The notes under the pieces are model-generated. The model worked only from the letters and a program-made list of their open reading frames with translations. It had not been told where the DNA came from and ran no database searches. A stretch of 64,000 nucleotides of DNA from Pirellulaceae bacterium. Its GTDB lineage: Bacteria; Planctomycetota; Planctomycetia; Pirellulales; Pirellulaceae. The stretch spans positions 1-64,000 of the forward strand of contig JAQWSU010000055.1 of NCBI GenBank assembly GCA_029243025.1, given 5' to 3'. The translations under genes and the position numbers were made by a program. Shown one piece after another: positions 51,214 to 62,400 of this stretch (position 1 is its first letter; each line of letters begins with the position of its first letter).

Positions 51214-52299
51214 ATGTTTCATCCACCAACACCTTGTCTTGTTGTTAATGCTGAGATTGTCCGGCGTAACATTTCTAGTATGCAAGCGTACGTGAATCAG
51301 CATGGTCTCGAATTGCGACCGCATACGAAAACTCACAAGTCAATCCACGTCGGAACGCTGCAGCGTGAAGCGGGAGCGTATGGGCTAACGGTTGCAAAGG
51401 CTGGCGAAGCGGCCGTGATGGCTCAGGTCACGGATAACGTGATGATGGCCTATCCGCCGGTCGATCTGCCTCGCTGTGAACGTTTGGCCAAACTGGCCCG
51501 TGACGCATCCTTGGTAGTCGGGCTCGATTCTGAATTAGCGGTTGAGAGACTTGCGGAGACGACGCAATCGGCAGGAACTAATGTGGACGTGTTAGTGGAT
51601 GTTGATATCGGTTACCAGCGGACGGGGGTGCAATCCGATGAAGATGCGGTTCGACTGGCTCAATGTGTTGAACGATCGAAGTCGCTGCAGCTCAAGGGGC
51701 TTATGCTCTATGCCGGCAAGATTACTGGCAGTGCCGCTGAACAGACTGCACAGATGCAGCAGTTGAATTCTCGCTTAAAAGCTTTACTGCCAAAATGGGA
51801 TGCGGCAGGGCTTTGTCGGGAAGTGATATCGAGTGGTTCGACGCCTTCTGCCAAATATTCGCATTTGGTTCCTGCCGTGACAGAAATACGACCGGGTACC
51901 TATGTGTACAACGATATGAATATCGTTCGTGGTGGTTACTGTAAAATGGAAGACTGTGCAGCACGGATCCATGCGACGGTGGTTAGCACCAATGTCAAGG
52001 GTCAGGTCGTGATCGACGCGGGAAGTAAGACGTTAACGAGTGACAAATGTGGTCCGGACCCCGATTCGGGATTTGGCCATATTGCTGAGTATCCTGCAGC
52101 AAAACTCTTTTCCTTGACGGAGGAGCACGGTCAAGTGGATATTTCGAAGTGTGATCGAGTTCCCGAATTGGGTGAGCGAATGACGATCATTCCCAACCAC
52201 ATTTGCGTTTGCGTCAATATGCAAGATTCATTCTGGTGGTGTGATGCTGGAGCCGAACCGCGGCAATTACCCGTAGACGCTCGGGGCTTACTGATTTGA
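51214..52299 (+). CDS. D-threonine aldolase-like PLP enzyme (D-TA family)
   Basis: A 361-residue fold-type III PLP enzyme (alanine racemase-like barrel plus beta domain). It starts PPTPCLVVNAEIVRRNI, and RPHTKTHKSI carries the PLP-binding Lys, followed by VAKAGEAAVMA. DVDIGYQRTGV and SSGSTPSAKYS match the family; the C-terminal NHICVCVNMQD contains the metal-binding His-x-Cys pair. Members cleave D-threonine and related beta-hydroxy-D-amino acids to glycine and an aldehyde, or dehydrate D-serine analogues. ATG 51214 is chosen over the TTG 51181 frame. It probably shares a transcript with the deacetylase. Confidence 0.88.
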   Translation: MFHPPTPCLVVNAEIVRRNISSMQAYVNQHGLELRPHTKTHKSIHVGTLQREAGAYGLTVAKAGEAAVMAQVTDNVMMAYPPVDLPRCERLAKLARDASLVVGLDSELAVERLAETTQSAGTNVDVLVDVDIGYQRTGVQSDEDAVRLAQCVERSKSLQLKGLMLYAGKITGSAAEQTAQMQQLNSRLKALLPKWDAAGLCREVISSGSTPSAKYSHLVPAVTEIRPGTYVYNDMNIVRGGYCKMEDCAARIHATVVSTNVKGQVVIDAGSKTLTSDKCGPDPDSGFGHIAEYPAAKLFSLTEEHGQVDISKCDRVPELGERMTIIPNHICVCVNMQDSFWWCDAGAEPRQLPVDARGLLI

Positions 52300-52306
52300 T
52301 TGCCAT

Positions 52307-53167
52307 CTAGTTGTGGGGATGAGGACGGCCTGGCGGGGTGAGCGTGTGCGTTTGAGTGAGCGGCTGATAAAGCGCTGGACGTCGGTCAGCTAAGCGGTGG
52401 ATTTCATGCTTTTGCGGAACTCGCACGACATGCTTTTGGCGGGCGCGATTAGGATCGATGTCGGCAAAAAAGACTTCTTCGCGATTCTCGGATGCGCGAT
52501 AAATTGTTTTTCCGCCAGGATCGCAGATTTGGCTTTGTCCGATAAACGAAAAATCACCTTCGGTTCCAATTCGGTTGACAACGATGAAGTAAACGCCGTT
52601 CTCCATGGCCCGACAGCTGGCGATGTTTTGTGCGGCACATTGCGCACCTTGTGGCCAATTGGTGGGCATGGCGACCACGTCCGCTCCAAGGAGTGTCAAG
52701 CAGCGGGCTGATTCAGGGAATGATCCGTCGTAGCAAATATTCATGCCCACGTTGGCTTTCCCGGCGGAGTGAACGGCAAATGGACGGTCCCCCGGGGTCG
52801 TGAACCGATCAACTCCCAGAAAGGGAAGGTGGATTTTTCGGTATGGATGTACTTGATTTTGAGGGCCGACGAGCACTGCCGTGTTGAACAGTTTTCCTTG
52901 GTGAATTTCCAGAAGTCCACAGACAACATGGGTCTGGTGGCGTTCGCACATGGTTGCGAGGCGATCGGTGAACGGACCCGGAATGGTTTGCGCGTGGGGT
53001 AGCGCTTCGGCCTCTGATTCAAAGCAGTAGCCGGTAAGTGCACACTCGGGAAAAACCGTGAGGTCGGCACCTTCTGTCGCAGTCTGGTTGATGAATTCCT
53101 CGATGCGCTCGAGGTTTTTGTCGGGTTGCCCCAAGGCAACGTCACACTGAACACCTGCCAATTTCAC
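52307..53167 (-). CDS. Carbon-nitrogen hydrolase (nitrilase/omega-amidase superfamily)
   Basis: A 286-residue hydrolase with a complete catalytic triad: Glu in VFPECALTGYCFE, Lys in YRKIHLPFLG and Cys in GMNICYDGSFPESAR. NRIGTEGDFSFIGQSQICDPGG is typical of the superfamily. It hydrolyses amide or carbamoyl C-N bonds; N-carbamoyl amino acid amidase or omega-amidase are likely types, but the exact substrate is open. I set the start at GTG 53167, with GGGAGA 7 nt upstream and the family opening KLAGVQCDVALG directly after; the frame extends to GTG 53209. It converges with the aldolase gene, with 7 bp between them. Confidence 0.9.
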   Translation of the reverse strand: MKLAGVQCDVALGQPDKNLERIEEFINQTATEGADLTVFPECALTGYCFESEAEALPHAQTIPGPFTDRLATMCERHQTHVVCGLLEIHQGKLFNTAVLVGPQNQVHPYRKIHLPFLGVDRFTTPGDRPFAVHSAGKANVGMNICYDGSFPESARCLTLLGADVVAMPTNWPQGAQCAAQNIASCRAMENGVYFIVVNRIGTEGDFSFIGQSQICDPGGKTIYRASENREEVFFADIDPNRARQKHVVRVPQKHEIHRLADRRPALYQPLTQTHTLTPPGRPHPHN

Positions 53168-53296
53168 GGGGCGTCTCCCGGTTCTGGAAAAGAATCCTGC
53201 GCTCGTCACACGGAAGACCGAAGAATGGAAGATTTGTTCCGTTCTTCATGGGGCCGCCCGAATCGGGGCAGCCATGTCTTTCTTGCGAATCCTATC

Positions 53297-56200
53297 TTAC
53301 AGGTCGTTGGTGAGTTGAGCCAACAGCTCTTCGTCCACGATCTGGTCATGGTGATCGATCGAATGCGTGTCCAAATCGTCGAATAGGTTGTCTCGACTTT
53401 GGATGAGCAGATCGAGTTGAGCGGTGTCTTCAAAGGGAATTCGATTCTCTTGGCCTGATGATGGGCGTCCGGGCTTAGCCAGTACTTGTGAGATCAGAAG
53501 AGACGCGGCAACTTCATTTCGTTTTAGAGACGGATGGCCGAGCAAGGTTTTCTGGGTTGCAGCTCCATCCGCATAATTGCCTTCCTGGAAAGCGTAGACA
53601 AAGTCACTGGAGTCGAATTCACCATTGCCATCCCAGTCACCTTCTTCAAAGGTTGTGTTATTGGGGACGCCATCTTCGTACTTGCCTGCTTGGAAAACGA
53701 AAACAAGATCACTGGAGTCAAACACACCGTCGTGGTTCGAGTCGCCGGGTGGGGGGGCTACACCGCCATCTGCTGTGCCCGGGGATCCGCCAGGTTGATT
53801 GCTGGGACGCCAGCCGGCTTGTGTTTTCCATGCGTTTAGGTCGGCCGCTGATTCGTTGACAACCTGCAGGGAAGGCCCTTCACCATCGGTCGTGGGGTGC
53901 CAGGCTTCGTCATAGGTCAAGTCGTGCAAGACCGTATCGCCGGCAACAAACACGATTTGTTCAGAAGAATTGCTGAGTCGCCCGCTCCATTCGCCTGCCA
54001 CGACGATATCGGAACCATAGCGAGTTTGAAATGCCTGCAGGTCCTCGACAACGACCAGCCGGGCTCCTGCTGCGATTTCGGTGTGCTCACTATCGGAAAA
54101 TCGGAAGTCGATACCTTCCACATCATTTCCGACGACAACCTTCTCGAAGCGAACGTCAGCAAGATCAACTGGGGATTCGGAGAGGTTGACGATTTCGATG
54201 AACTCGAAATCGCTGGCAGAATCGAACCCTGCGGCTATTTCCGAGTTCGTTGGATCGCTGGGATGGTAGTGCACTTCGCTGATGCGAAGATTGTCAGTGG
54301 TTGCTTCGACGCTTGTAGTGAAGCGAGCTTTGTTGGCAGCGCTCCAAGTGCCGTCGGGTTTGCGTAACCTTGCGGTGATCATCGTTGATTGACCGATGGT
54401 GATCGGACCGTCGAATGACAAGGCCCCGTCGGCCACTGCGCCGCCAGCGACCCGCGGGTCAGTTTCATCCGTTGTGTAATAAATGTCACCATCGGGTGCC
54501 GTCATGGTTAGCTGGCCGCCAATGTTTACGAAGCCACCATGCTGAGCAATTCCGTCGATCACCATCTCGGGAGCTTCGTCGGGGATGAACAGGTCCGTTT
54601 TTCCGAATTGTGTGATGACGGTCGCTGTGCGCTGGGGGAAATAGTTCTCGTACAAGTCGTTGCGGACATCTGTCCAATCAGGTCGTGTATAGCGTGTCTT
54701 GTCACCATTGTCGATTTGGTTATCACCCCAGCGGGCCGACTCGGCTCGCATTACCAAATCAATTTGATCAGATCGATCGGCGTAAAGTTTTGCAGCCGCC
54801 TCGGGGGTCATTGCACCACCGTTGTGAAAATGTTGCTGCACACGATCCGCAAACATCAGCACATACTCGGGATGCGTGCTCAAGCGACGATGCATGCCAG
54901 TGGGTGCATTTCGGTTGTTGGTTCGTGTTTTGTCGTCCCTGGCACCTTCGAGGACTTTTTCGGCATCCCAGCTATGGAATCGCCAGAGTCCCTCTTCTTT
55001 GTGTTCGGAGGCATACCAGTTGTGGTGGTCCCAGTCACCGTTTCCACCGTAGAAGTTGACCAACATGTAGTCGATGAAACTGTTGATGTCCAAGCGGGTC
55101 TGAATTTCGCTCCATTGTTCGTCGGTCAAGTCACCACGGGTGCCGACGACAGTGAACATATCACGGTAAGTCTGATTTGATCCGTTGATTATATCGTTGG
55201 AGCTGAGCCCATGTTTGATTACGTTGTAATCTTCGCTGTTGCCACCCAAGTAACTGGCGACAAAGTTGTCGTCTGGACGCTCGTGGAGCGTGTGGAGTCC
55301 CCAGTAGATACCGTTGATGTAAACATTCACATGTTGTGCATGGGTTGCCGTGCCGCCGACCGCGTTTTGCAAGTCTGCAGCGAACTCGTCTCGCATGTAT
55401 TGTGCACGACCGCGTTGGGAAGCAGGGCTGCTCCCACCGCCGTAATGCCAGACGTTGTTCAAGCGAGCATCAACGACCAGGGTATCGAAGGCGCTGATGG
55501 CATCCGTCCCGAAAATTGGATAATTGAGATCCGAGGGACCTTGGTCTTCCGTGAAGCGGACACGCATCGAGAGCTTGTCGGTTTTCCATCGGTTGGGACT
55601 GCTTCCTCCGACAATCTGAACGGTGGAGTTTGCCTGCACTCCATTATCGGGTTTGTGCGGATCGAAGAATTCGAACGACACCGGACGCTCGACGTTCTCA
55701 CCTCGAATATAGATTCCCTTTGAACCGAAAAATTCATCAAAGTTCAAGGACAAGGACACGGTTGGGATTCGCATCAGGTCGTCTACTTCGGGGCGTATTT
55801 CCGGGTCAGTGTGGTTCACGATGATGGGGTCCATTGCCCAGTCGGCGCCACGATGTCCCCAGCGTGCACCTCCCAAATCGGCACCATCTTGTTGCAACAC
55901 ATCCGCTGCAAAAACGTAAGTTTGTGCATCCACGTTAGAAGGCAAAAAGCTCTCTTTGAATGCGATTGCCTTCAAGACAGTGGTGGTTGAAATCGTGATG
56001 GGGTTGCTGTAGAGATCGCCATGAGTGGCCGACGGATTGGAACCATCGGTGGTGTAACGGATTGCAGCGCCCTCGAATGCAGTGCTGATTTCAACCTGAA
56101 ACGCTTCGCTGTAATAGCCTCGATCCACGCTGAAAGCCGTGTCCGTCACGACCCCTGGATAGAGGCCGCCGTTGGCAGCGCCCGGCGTGACGTCGAGCAA

Positions 56201-58639
56201 GAAACCCGTCTCTCCGTTGTTTCCAATACCAAAGGACACATCGGCGCGTTGATCGGGAGTGTTCGTTACTTCGTGGAAAATATCACCTTCGGCCGAAGTG
56301 ATCGCCAGGTATTCTCCAGACGGGTTTAATTTGAAATTCGTGTGCAGCATGCCCTGTTCATCAAGATTGGGATTGCTGATATCGAGCCGACTCGCGGCCA
56401 CCACCAAGTAACCAGCGGCAGGTAGGGTCGTACCAGCGGGCAATGCCCATTTCGTAAGGTTGTCGCTGTTGTCGGTGAGGTGATATCCCGAGAGGTCAAG
56501 TTCCGAAGACGTCAGATTGTGAATCTCAATCCAATCCGGAGTCAGCGGATCGCCTTTGTACGAATCCTCCGTGTTTGCTCGCACGCGGGTTTCAATCGAC
56601 GTCGCATTCGCCGACATCACCTCGCTGATTTCAATGGGCGCCGCTCCCACAAACAACGAGACATCAGCAGTTGTTGATTGACTGTTGCCATCACTGACCA
56701 CATAGGAAAACGAATCAACGCCAATGAAATCTCCATTGGGAGTGTAAACGAACGATCCGTCGTTCATCAGTTCTAATTGCCCCTGGGATGGTTCTGTCGA
56801 AACGGCGGCTGTGAGGTCGGTGCTGTCAATGTCTGTGTCGTTGGCCAACAGACCATCGGCAGCTGAAATCACAAAGTTGTCACCCTTGGGGGCGAAATAG
56901 GCATCCGCATTTGCGGACGGACTGTCGTTTACCGGGTCGATCGTTAAGTTCACCGTCGCCACATTCGATTCGTCTTCGCCGTCGAACAAGATGTATTGGA
57001 AGGAATCGCTTCCAAACGAATCCGGATTCGGAGTGTAATTAAACGAACCGTCTTCATTTAGGACTAGTTCACCTTGGCTGGTTCCGTCGACTAGCCTCAC
57101 GACCCACGTGTCCCCATCCGCATCGCTGTCATTCGCGGAAACCCCGCTGCTCGTCGTCGCGTTGAAGCTCACATCTTCCGTTAGCGCGAAGCTGTCGTCC
57201 TGGGCTGTAGGCGGCGTGTTCACAATTAGAGTGACTTCGGCTTCTGCTGAAGTGTTGGTGCCATCGTTGACCTGATATCGAAAACTGGTTGTGCCGGCGA
57301 AGCCTTGCGGGTCATAGATAAAGGAGCCATCCGCATTTAGGCTGAGACTGCCGCTGCCAACGTTTTGACTGAGTTGAACACTCAGGTCGGTTTGGTCGGC
57401 ATTTTCGTCATTGGCGAGCAATCCGATGGACGCATCGATAATCAGCGATTCAGCGGGAACTGCCTTGTAGCTGTCAGCGACTGCGATGGCTGGATCGTAT
57501 ACGTTGGACACATTGATTGTGACGGTGGCTGTGTTGGATACTTGCGAATCGTTAGCGGTGTAAGTAAACGAGTCCTCGCCAAAGAAGTTCGAAACGGGGG
57601 CGTAGGTGAAGCTACCGTCAGGGTTCAGTGTCAGGGCGCCATGTTTGGTTGGGGACACAAGCACAGCCGATAGGGAGTTCGATTCTGGATCGGTATCGTT
57701 ATTGAGTACGCTATTTGCCAGAGTCACAAAGTTAAATCCAAACGTCGGATCTTCTTGAAACGCGTAGCTGTCGTCTGCGGCCGTGGGGGCGCTGTTGTTA
57801 TAAGTGGCTTGGATTGTTTGATTGAGTTCAGTGACTTCGCTGGCATCCAACGCGCCATTGAAGATTCGGATTTCGGCGATATCGCCGTTGAATGGGTTGG
57901 CGTCGTTTTGCTGAAGTATGCCGAAAGTCAAATCGATTGGCTCGCGAGCCAGCGCGTTACCATCGAGCATGGTGGTCGCGTTGCCGTCGTCGATATAAAT
58001 GTCCAGAGTGCCCCCAGTGCGGGAAACAGTGGCCAAATGAAATTGTCCGTCATTCAGGCCCGTTTCGTTCGAGTAGATCGATTCATGGGGTTTGAAGAGG
58101 CCTTGTCCCAACCCGGTTCCGATTTGTCCCGACGCATTGAGGCTCATGCCCCAATCCCGTCCGAAGCCGGCACGGTTTGCGTCGACCAGCCCCGTGTTAT
58201 TCGACCAGTCATCCGTGCCTCCCTTTAATTCCTCAGAACTCGTAGAAAAAACTACCGCAACTGTGAAATCGTTTGCGTTTGCTAATGGGCTTTCATTTCC
58301 AACCACTCGAAACGAATCGGCTCCATCACTCGTGTTGAATCGTATGACTGAGTGACCGCTCAGTGCATTCTTGACTAGCAGTGGGGCTCCACTGCTGTTG
58401 GCCACGACATTACTGACGATGTCATTCCAGTCCGCGACGACCTGACCATTATCGTGGTTGTCATTTAACGCATCTGCCGTCCAATGGGATACCAAATCTC
58501 CCGCGAGAAGCACACGTTGCTCGAGTGACTCAAGCTGGCCGTTGTGTCGTCTTGTCTTCAATCGATGTTCAGATGATTTATTTCTGCGATTACCGATTTG
58601 CGTAGCTTGTCGTAGGATCGAGGGGAACAGTCGCCGCAT
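53297..58639 (-). CDS. Giant secreted CotH/lamin-tail/cadherin-like dockerin protein
   Basis: A 1780-residue modular protein. The N-terminus has an LESLEQRVLLAGDLV segment, the motif common to large exported planctomycete proteins. Then: a LamG-like domain (about 50-280); four cadherin/VCBS-type repeats (about 285-670), each with A.DDSY/F.., LLANDTD and GSF.YTP phrases; a lamin-tail domain (about 672-830); a chitobiase C-terminal type domain (about 840-910); a CotH kinase domain (about 960-1350; INGIYWGLHTLHERPDD and RFHSWDAEK with the metal Asp); a second chitobiase-type and a second lamin-tail domain (to about 1620); a dockerin with two DSNHDGVFDSSD / DWDGNGEFDSSD calcium loops (about 1665-1725); and an acidic tail of about 60 residues. 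A surface or matrix role is inferred. Confidence 0.9.
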   Translation of the reverse strand: MRRLFPSILRQATQIGNRRNKSSEHRLKTRRHNGQLESLEQRVLLAGDLVSHWTADALNDNHDNGQVVADWNDIVSNVVANSSGAPLLVKNALSGHSVIRFNTSDGADSFRVVGNESPLANANDFTVAVVFSTSSEELKGGTDDWSNNTGLVDANRAGFGRDWGMSLNASGQIGTGLGQGLFKPHESIYSNETGLNDGQFHLATVSRTGGTLDIYIDDGNATTMLDGNALAREPIDLTFGILQQNDANPFNGDIAEIRIFNGALDASEVTELNQTIQATYNNSAPTAADDSYAFQEDPTFGFNFVTLANSVLNNDTDPESNSLSAVLVSPTKHGALTLNPDGSFTYAPVSNFFGEDSFTYTANDSQVSNTATVTINVSNVYDPAIAVADSYKAVPAESLIIDASIGLLANDENADQTDLSVQLSQNVGSGSLSLNADGSFIYDPQGFAGTTSFRYQVNDGTNTSAEAEVTLIVNTPPTAQDDSFALTEDVSFNATTSSGVSANDSDADGDTWVVRLVDGTSQGELVLNEDGSFNYTPNPDSFGSDSFQYILFDGEDESNVATVNLTIDPVNDSPSANADAYFAPKGDNFVISAADGLLANDTDIDSTDLTAAVSTEPSQGQLELMNDGSFVYTPNGDFIGVDSFSYVVSDGNSQSTTADVSLFVGAAPIEISEVMSANATSIETRVRANTEDSYKGDPLTPDWIEIHNLTSSELDLSGYHLTDNSDNLTKWALPAGTTLPAAGYLVVAASRLDISNPNLDEQGMLHTNFKLNPSGEYLAITSAEGDIFHEVTNTPDQRADVSFGIGNNGETGFLLDVTPGAANGGLYPGVVTDTAFSVDRGYYSEAFQVEISTAFEGAAIRYTTDGSNPSATHGDLYSNPITISTTTVLKAIAFKESFLPSNVDAQTYVFAADVLQQDGADLGGARWGHRGADWAMDPIIVNHTDPEIRPEVDDLMRIPTVSLSLNFDEFFGSKGIYIRGENVERPVSFEFFDPHKPDNGVQANSTVQIVGGSSPNRWKTDKLSMRVRFTEDQGPSDLNYPIFGTDAISAFDTLVVDARLNNVWHYGGGSSPASQRGRAQYMRDEFAADLQNAVGGTATHAQHVNVYINGIYWGLHTLHERPDDNFVASYLGGNSEDYNVIKHGLSSNDIINGSNQTYRDMFTVVGTRGDLTDEQWSEIQTRLDINSFIDYMLVNFYGGNGDWDHHNWYASEHKEEGLWRFHSWDAEKVLEGARDDKTRTNNRNAPTGMHRRLSTHPEYVLMFADRVQQHFHNGGAMTPEAAAKLYADRSDQIDLVMRAESARWGDNQIDNGDKTRYTRPDWTDVRNDLYENYFPQRTATVITQFGKTDLFIPDEAPEMVIDGIAQHGGFVNIGGQLTMTAPDGDIYYTTDETDPRVAGGAVADGALSFDGPITIGQSTMITARLRKPDGTWSAANKARFTTSVEATTDNLRISEVHYHPSDPTNSEIAAGFDSASDFEFIEIVNLSESPVDLADVRFEKVVVGNDVEGIDFRFSDSEHTEIAAGARLVVVEDLQAFQTRYGSDIVVAGEWSGRLSNSSEQIVFVAGDTVLHDLTYDEAWHPTTDGEGPSLQVVNESAADLNAWKTQAGWRPSNQPGGSPGTADGGVAPPPGDSNHDGVFDSSDLVFVFQAGKYEDGVPNNTTFEEGDWDGNGEFDSSDFVYAFQEGNYADGAATQKTLLGHPSLKRNEVAASLLISQVLAKPGRPSSGQENRIPFEDTAQLDLLIQSRDNLFDDLDTHSIDHHDQIVDEELLAQLTNDL

Positions 58640-59442
58640 TTTGTTCTCTCAGACGGGGATTTCGAGTTGCTGAAACGTCACTTGTAGCTAACCATCCCGA
58701 TTTTATCTGATCAAACCATGAAACTCCACAAAAAATAGGAGCTGACTAATCGAAAGTTTGGGATGATATGAGTTGCTTGCAATACTCCTTGGGTTGTGCC
58801 AAATCGTTGTTACACAAGCTGGTACCTCTTCCGGAAAAAAAATTAACTATTCTGAGATGTTGAGGGGGTAGGAAGGGCCCTTTTTTTCAATGCGATTTAA
58901 TCTTCGGTGAATCACATTCGGGAATTGAATCCAGGCAGTTTTTTTCCATCTCGCACTATTTCAGCTGCAAAAATGGTCCAGCTGGTTCAATCTGCCAGTC
59001 GGTTTGAGTATATCCATAGACGGGGGAGGAAGCCCCTGAGTCGTTGCTTCGTCCGCCGGGCGTAGTCGTTGGAAAGTGACCTGCTGAGCGATGGATGATC
59101 CTGATAGGAACGCCACAGTTCGTCGAATGTCTGCTGGAATCAATTCGAAGCAGGTGACTCGAGTCGTCGTTGCAGCGGGCCTCTCTAGGTAGGGTGTCGC
59201 AAGACTTTTGTAGCGAGTCCACCAGGACATGTCGTCCGCTGAAATGATTGCCCCCGACGAGCGTGTGTAGAAAGGAAGTGGAGCAGGGCAGTCGGAAGTG
59301 TTCTTGCTGCAGATCCCGGCTGATCACCAATGTTACTGGAATCGGGCCGGAACAGACGTTTGCGTCGATACCCTAGCAAAACGGCAGTTGCAATTCTCTC
59401 GGTACCCAAGAAGCGATGGGACCGAATGATCATCGATTCGTA
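58640..59442. other. Long intergenic region between the dockerin gene and the pseudo-ATPase gene
   Basis: 803 bp. The part nearest the dockerin gene (58640-58950) is AT-rich with several A/T runs and a GAAGGGCCCTTTTTTT element (58875-58890), and probably contains its promoter. The rest contains overlapping open frames on the minus strand, discussed as a possible gene remnant. No RNA gene was recognised. Confidence 0.4.
58956..59433 (-). pseudogene. Possible frameshifted gene remnant
   Basis: Three overlapping minus-strand frames together cover this region: one from ATG 59433 (82 codons, FLGTERIATAVLLGYRRKRLF...), one to 58956 (124 codons from TTG 59330, LVISRDLQQEHFRLPCSTSF...) and one from ATG 59230 (89 codons, YKSLATPYLERPAATTT and VTCFELIPADIRRTVAFL). 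Each has protein-like stretches in a different part, as would occur in a gene broken by frameshifts. None has a ribosome binding site or a known family. It could equally be non-coding sequence. Confidence 0.25.
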
Positions 59443-62400
59443 TCAGTCGGGCCACCAATCAGGCATCTCGTCTCGACCGCGTAGGGTGCCTTGCGATGAT
59501 TGCTCGCGTTTTCGATTCTCAAGAGGGGGAAGGGCGTAGTTCGGACTGCTTGGTTGTGTCGGATGCGATGAATCCAGCCGATGCCATTTGGATGGCGGCG
59601 TGTTGGACCGATCCGCTCTGTTTGTCTGGTTGTTGGCCTTTTGGTCGATCGATTGCGGCTGTTCAAATGAAGTAGGCGAGACGGGTTGTTGCTGTTCCCA
59701 ACTTATCTCGAAAATGGATTTTTCCCGTGGCAGTTGTTGCTGATCGGATTTGTCTGCCATTGTGGTAAAGGGGGGGGAGGTGGTGGACGCTGGTGGGGAA
59801 CTCATTTCGGAGTTTGGAGCTGTTGTTGGGTTCTGAGCGGCCACTTGATATTCCACCGGAATCCAGTCGATATCGTGCGGTGGTTCAGGTTGGAATTCGG
59901 TTGGCTGTGCACTCCCATCATCATCAGCTCGATGAGGGAAGGTCTGATCGGTTAGCGGAAATTCAACCGAGTCCGATTCAATGACTAGCGGCTGGCTAAT
60001 CTCAGGCAGCATCAATTCGGGTTCGTCCGTTTGTGGTGCTGTGATTCGAAGTGTAGCCACTCCGGCCGTTGCAAAAGCCGCTTCGACGTCATCTCGCGAT
60101 GTGAAGAGGAAGATCTGGAGGTTCCGTTTTGCCGCTTCACGGAATAGCTTTGCCAGGCAGAGGTCGTTAGATGATTGCTCGGTGAAGGATTGGTCCGAAA
60201 AGATTGCCGGCAATGGAATCCCGCGTTGGTTTTGTAGTATGATTGCTGCTAATTGCAGGCTGAGCATCGTCAGACGGGCATCAAGCTCCGGCAATTCGCA
60301 TAGCGGACGGGCTTCTTTTTTTTCAATGTAAAGGAAGTCTTGAGTGTCCGTATTGTATTCGATTTTCGCTTCGTCTCGACCTGCGGCATTGAGAAGTTCG
60401 GTGGCAAGGTTCAGTCCTTCCGGTGGCGGAAGCTTCTCGGCACCTAACTGTAAACTGTCAATGATTTCCAAGCCAATCTCCTCGATCCCCAAACGCTGGG
60501 TTTGTTGACTGAGATGGCGATCTAAGACTTCTCGTTCGTGCCGTGCCGTTGCGACTGAACGGTTTGTCACGAACGGGTGCAAAGCCTGTTCGAGACGTTT
60601 GCGTTCTGCGTCGATGCTGATCTTTTCTGCTTGGCGTGCTTGGATTTCTGATTGGTGCTGCTCAATTCGATCTTGGAGCGTCGTTTCTTTGTGTGACTCA
60701 AGCAGCTCTTTGATCGGTGATTCGGCGACTTGGTCGTTCAGGCTTGCATCGATTTGGATCTGCAACGCCTCTAATTCTTCTTTCAGCGGCTTAATCTGCC
60801 GACGGTCTTGGATCTTCACACGCAATTGTTCGACGTCATTAACACCGGTCCGTGCAAAGATTTTGTTTCGCTTTCGTTTGTGTCGTTTGATTTGCTGTTG
60901 GCAAGCGACCATCTGTTGCTGCGATTCATGACTTGTTTCGACGGCGGCAAAATCGGAATTGGATTTTGTTGCTTGTAGCCATGTCAGAACTGTCTCCACA
61001 TCGGCTTCTTGAACCGATTCAACAGTTCGATTCAAAGAGCTGGCCGCCTGTTGTTGCCAATGGGAGAAGGAGCTTTGATGCTGAGTCAATTCCGCTTCCA
61101 GCTCCGCAATTTCACGGTTGGGCACAGAGTCTGAGTTGATGAATCGCATCTGCAGGCTCTCCATCGCATCGGTGATTGTCGTGTCGGGGGCGAGGTCAAG
61201 CGTTCTGAGTAGATCCGTCCATGATTTTTTCGCTTGTTCCAGCTCGTTAAGCGTGGAGGGTAGGGGGATCGTGTGATCGTCCGAATGGGTTGTTTCTTTG
61301 CAAACAGCAAGTTTTGGTTTTGAATCGCTCTCGCTCTCAGGCTCTGCTTGCTCGATTTCGGTGATCAATTGGTCAATTCTTGCACGGTGATGTTCGAGTT
61401 CTTCGACGGCCGGCTGTTCGAGGCTAACTTTGAGAAAAGCGACGGCGCCGAGTGCGGTTAGACCGAGTAGTCCAACGGTGAAATTGTAGCCGTTGAAATC
61501 GATTATCAAGGAGCCAAGAATCATGGCGACACCGCACGAAAACAGAGCTCCCAAGGCGAGGATAGCGGAGGGCGACAAGACGCGTCGATGCAATAGATCA
61601 CGAGTCTTGTGCTTTAATGTTTCGATGCGCTGCCTAACTTCAATCACCGCGTGTTGGTTGATCGGCGCCTCTTGTCCGTTGTTCGGTGCTGAAATCAAGA
61701 GTTCGTCAACGCTGTCCAATTTGCGTTGAGTGGTGGTTGTGAGGCTTGCTTCATGGCGTGTGCGAGCAGCCGACAAGGCTGCCGCGGCATCCTCCAGGCG
61801 GCGAATGGTCGCGAAATCATCGTTTGTGCTTTGCCGAATTCGATCACGTTCTAATGTAACGTGAATCTTTGCGATCCGATTCTCACTCTGAATGATCGTT
61901 GACTTGGCTTGAATCAGCTCTTCAATCGGATTAGGTGGCACTCGCTCGGGTGGAGCTGGTTGATTGTTCCGAAGTGCCCGCAGACGCTGCCGGAATTCTT
62001 GGAGTTTTTGGTCCAACTGACGGACTCGTGAAAGATCTTTCGCGTGCACATGAATTGCCCGAAGTTGCTTCAGCGAGGCCTGGATCTCTGCGCGACGAGC
62101 CCACTGTGGGTGCAAGGTAAACGCCGCAGTGAGTAGTTTCAGCTGCTGTCTCGCTTCGCGGATCGATTCACGCAGCTCTTCTGAACGCGTTGCCGCTTCG
62201 GCTTGTTGTCGTTTGTGATCCAAGTATTGCTGGCGGCAATCCAGATCTGCTTCCAGCCTGTTTTGCAGTTGGTTTCTTTGCTGCTGGAGTTTTGCGAGGC
62301 TGTCTCGCAACTCTTGGACTTTTGCGACCCGCTGTTCTCTGACGACTACATCGATAGCCGGTTTCCTTGTAGCGGATGCAATCGGCTCGGTTAATGCCTG

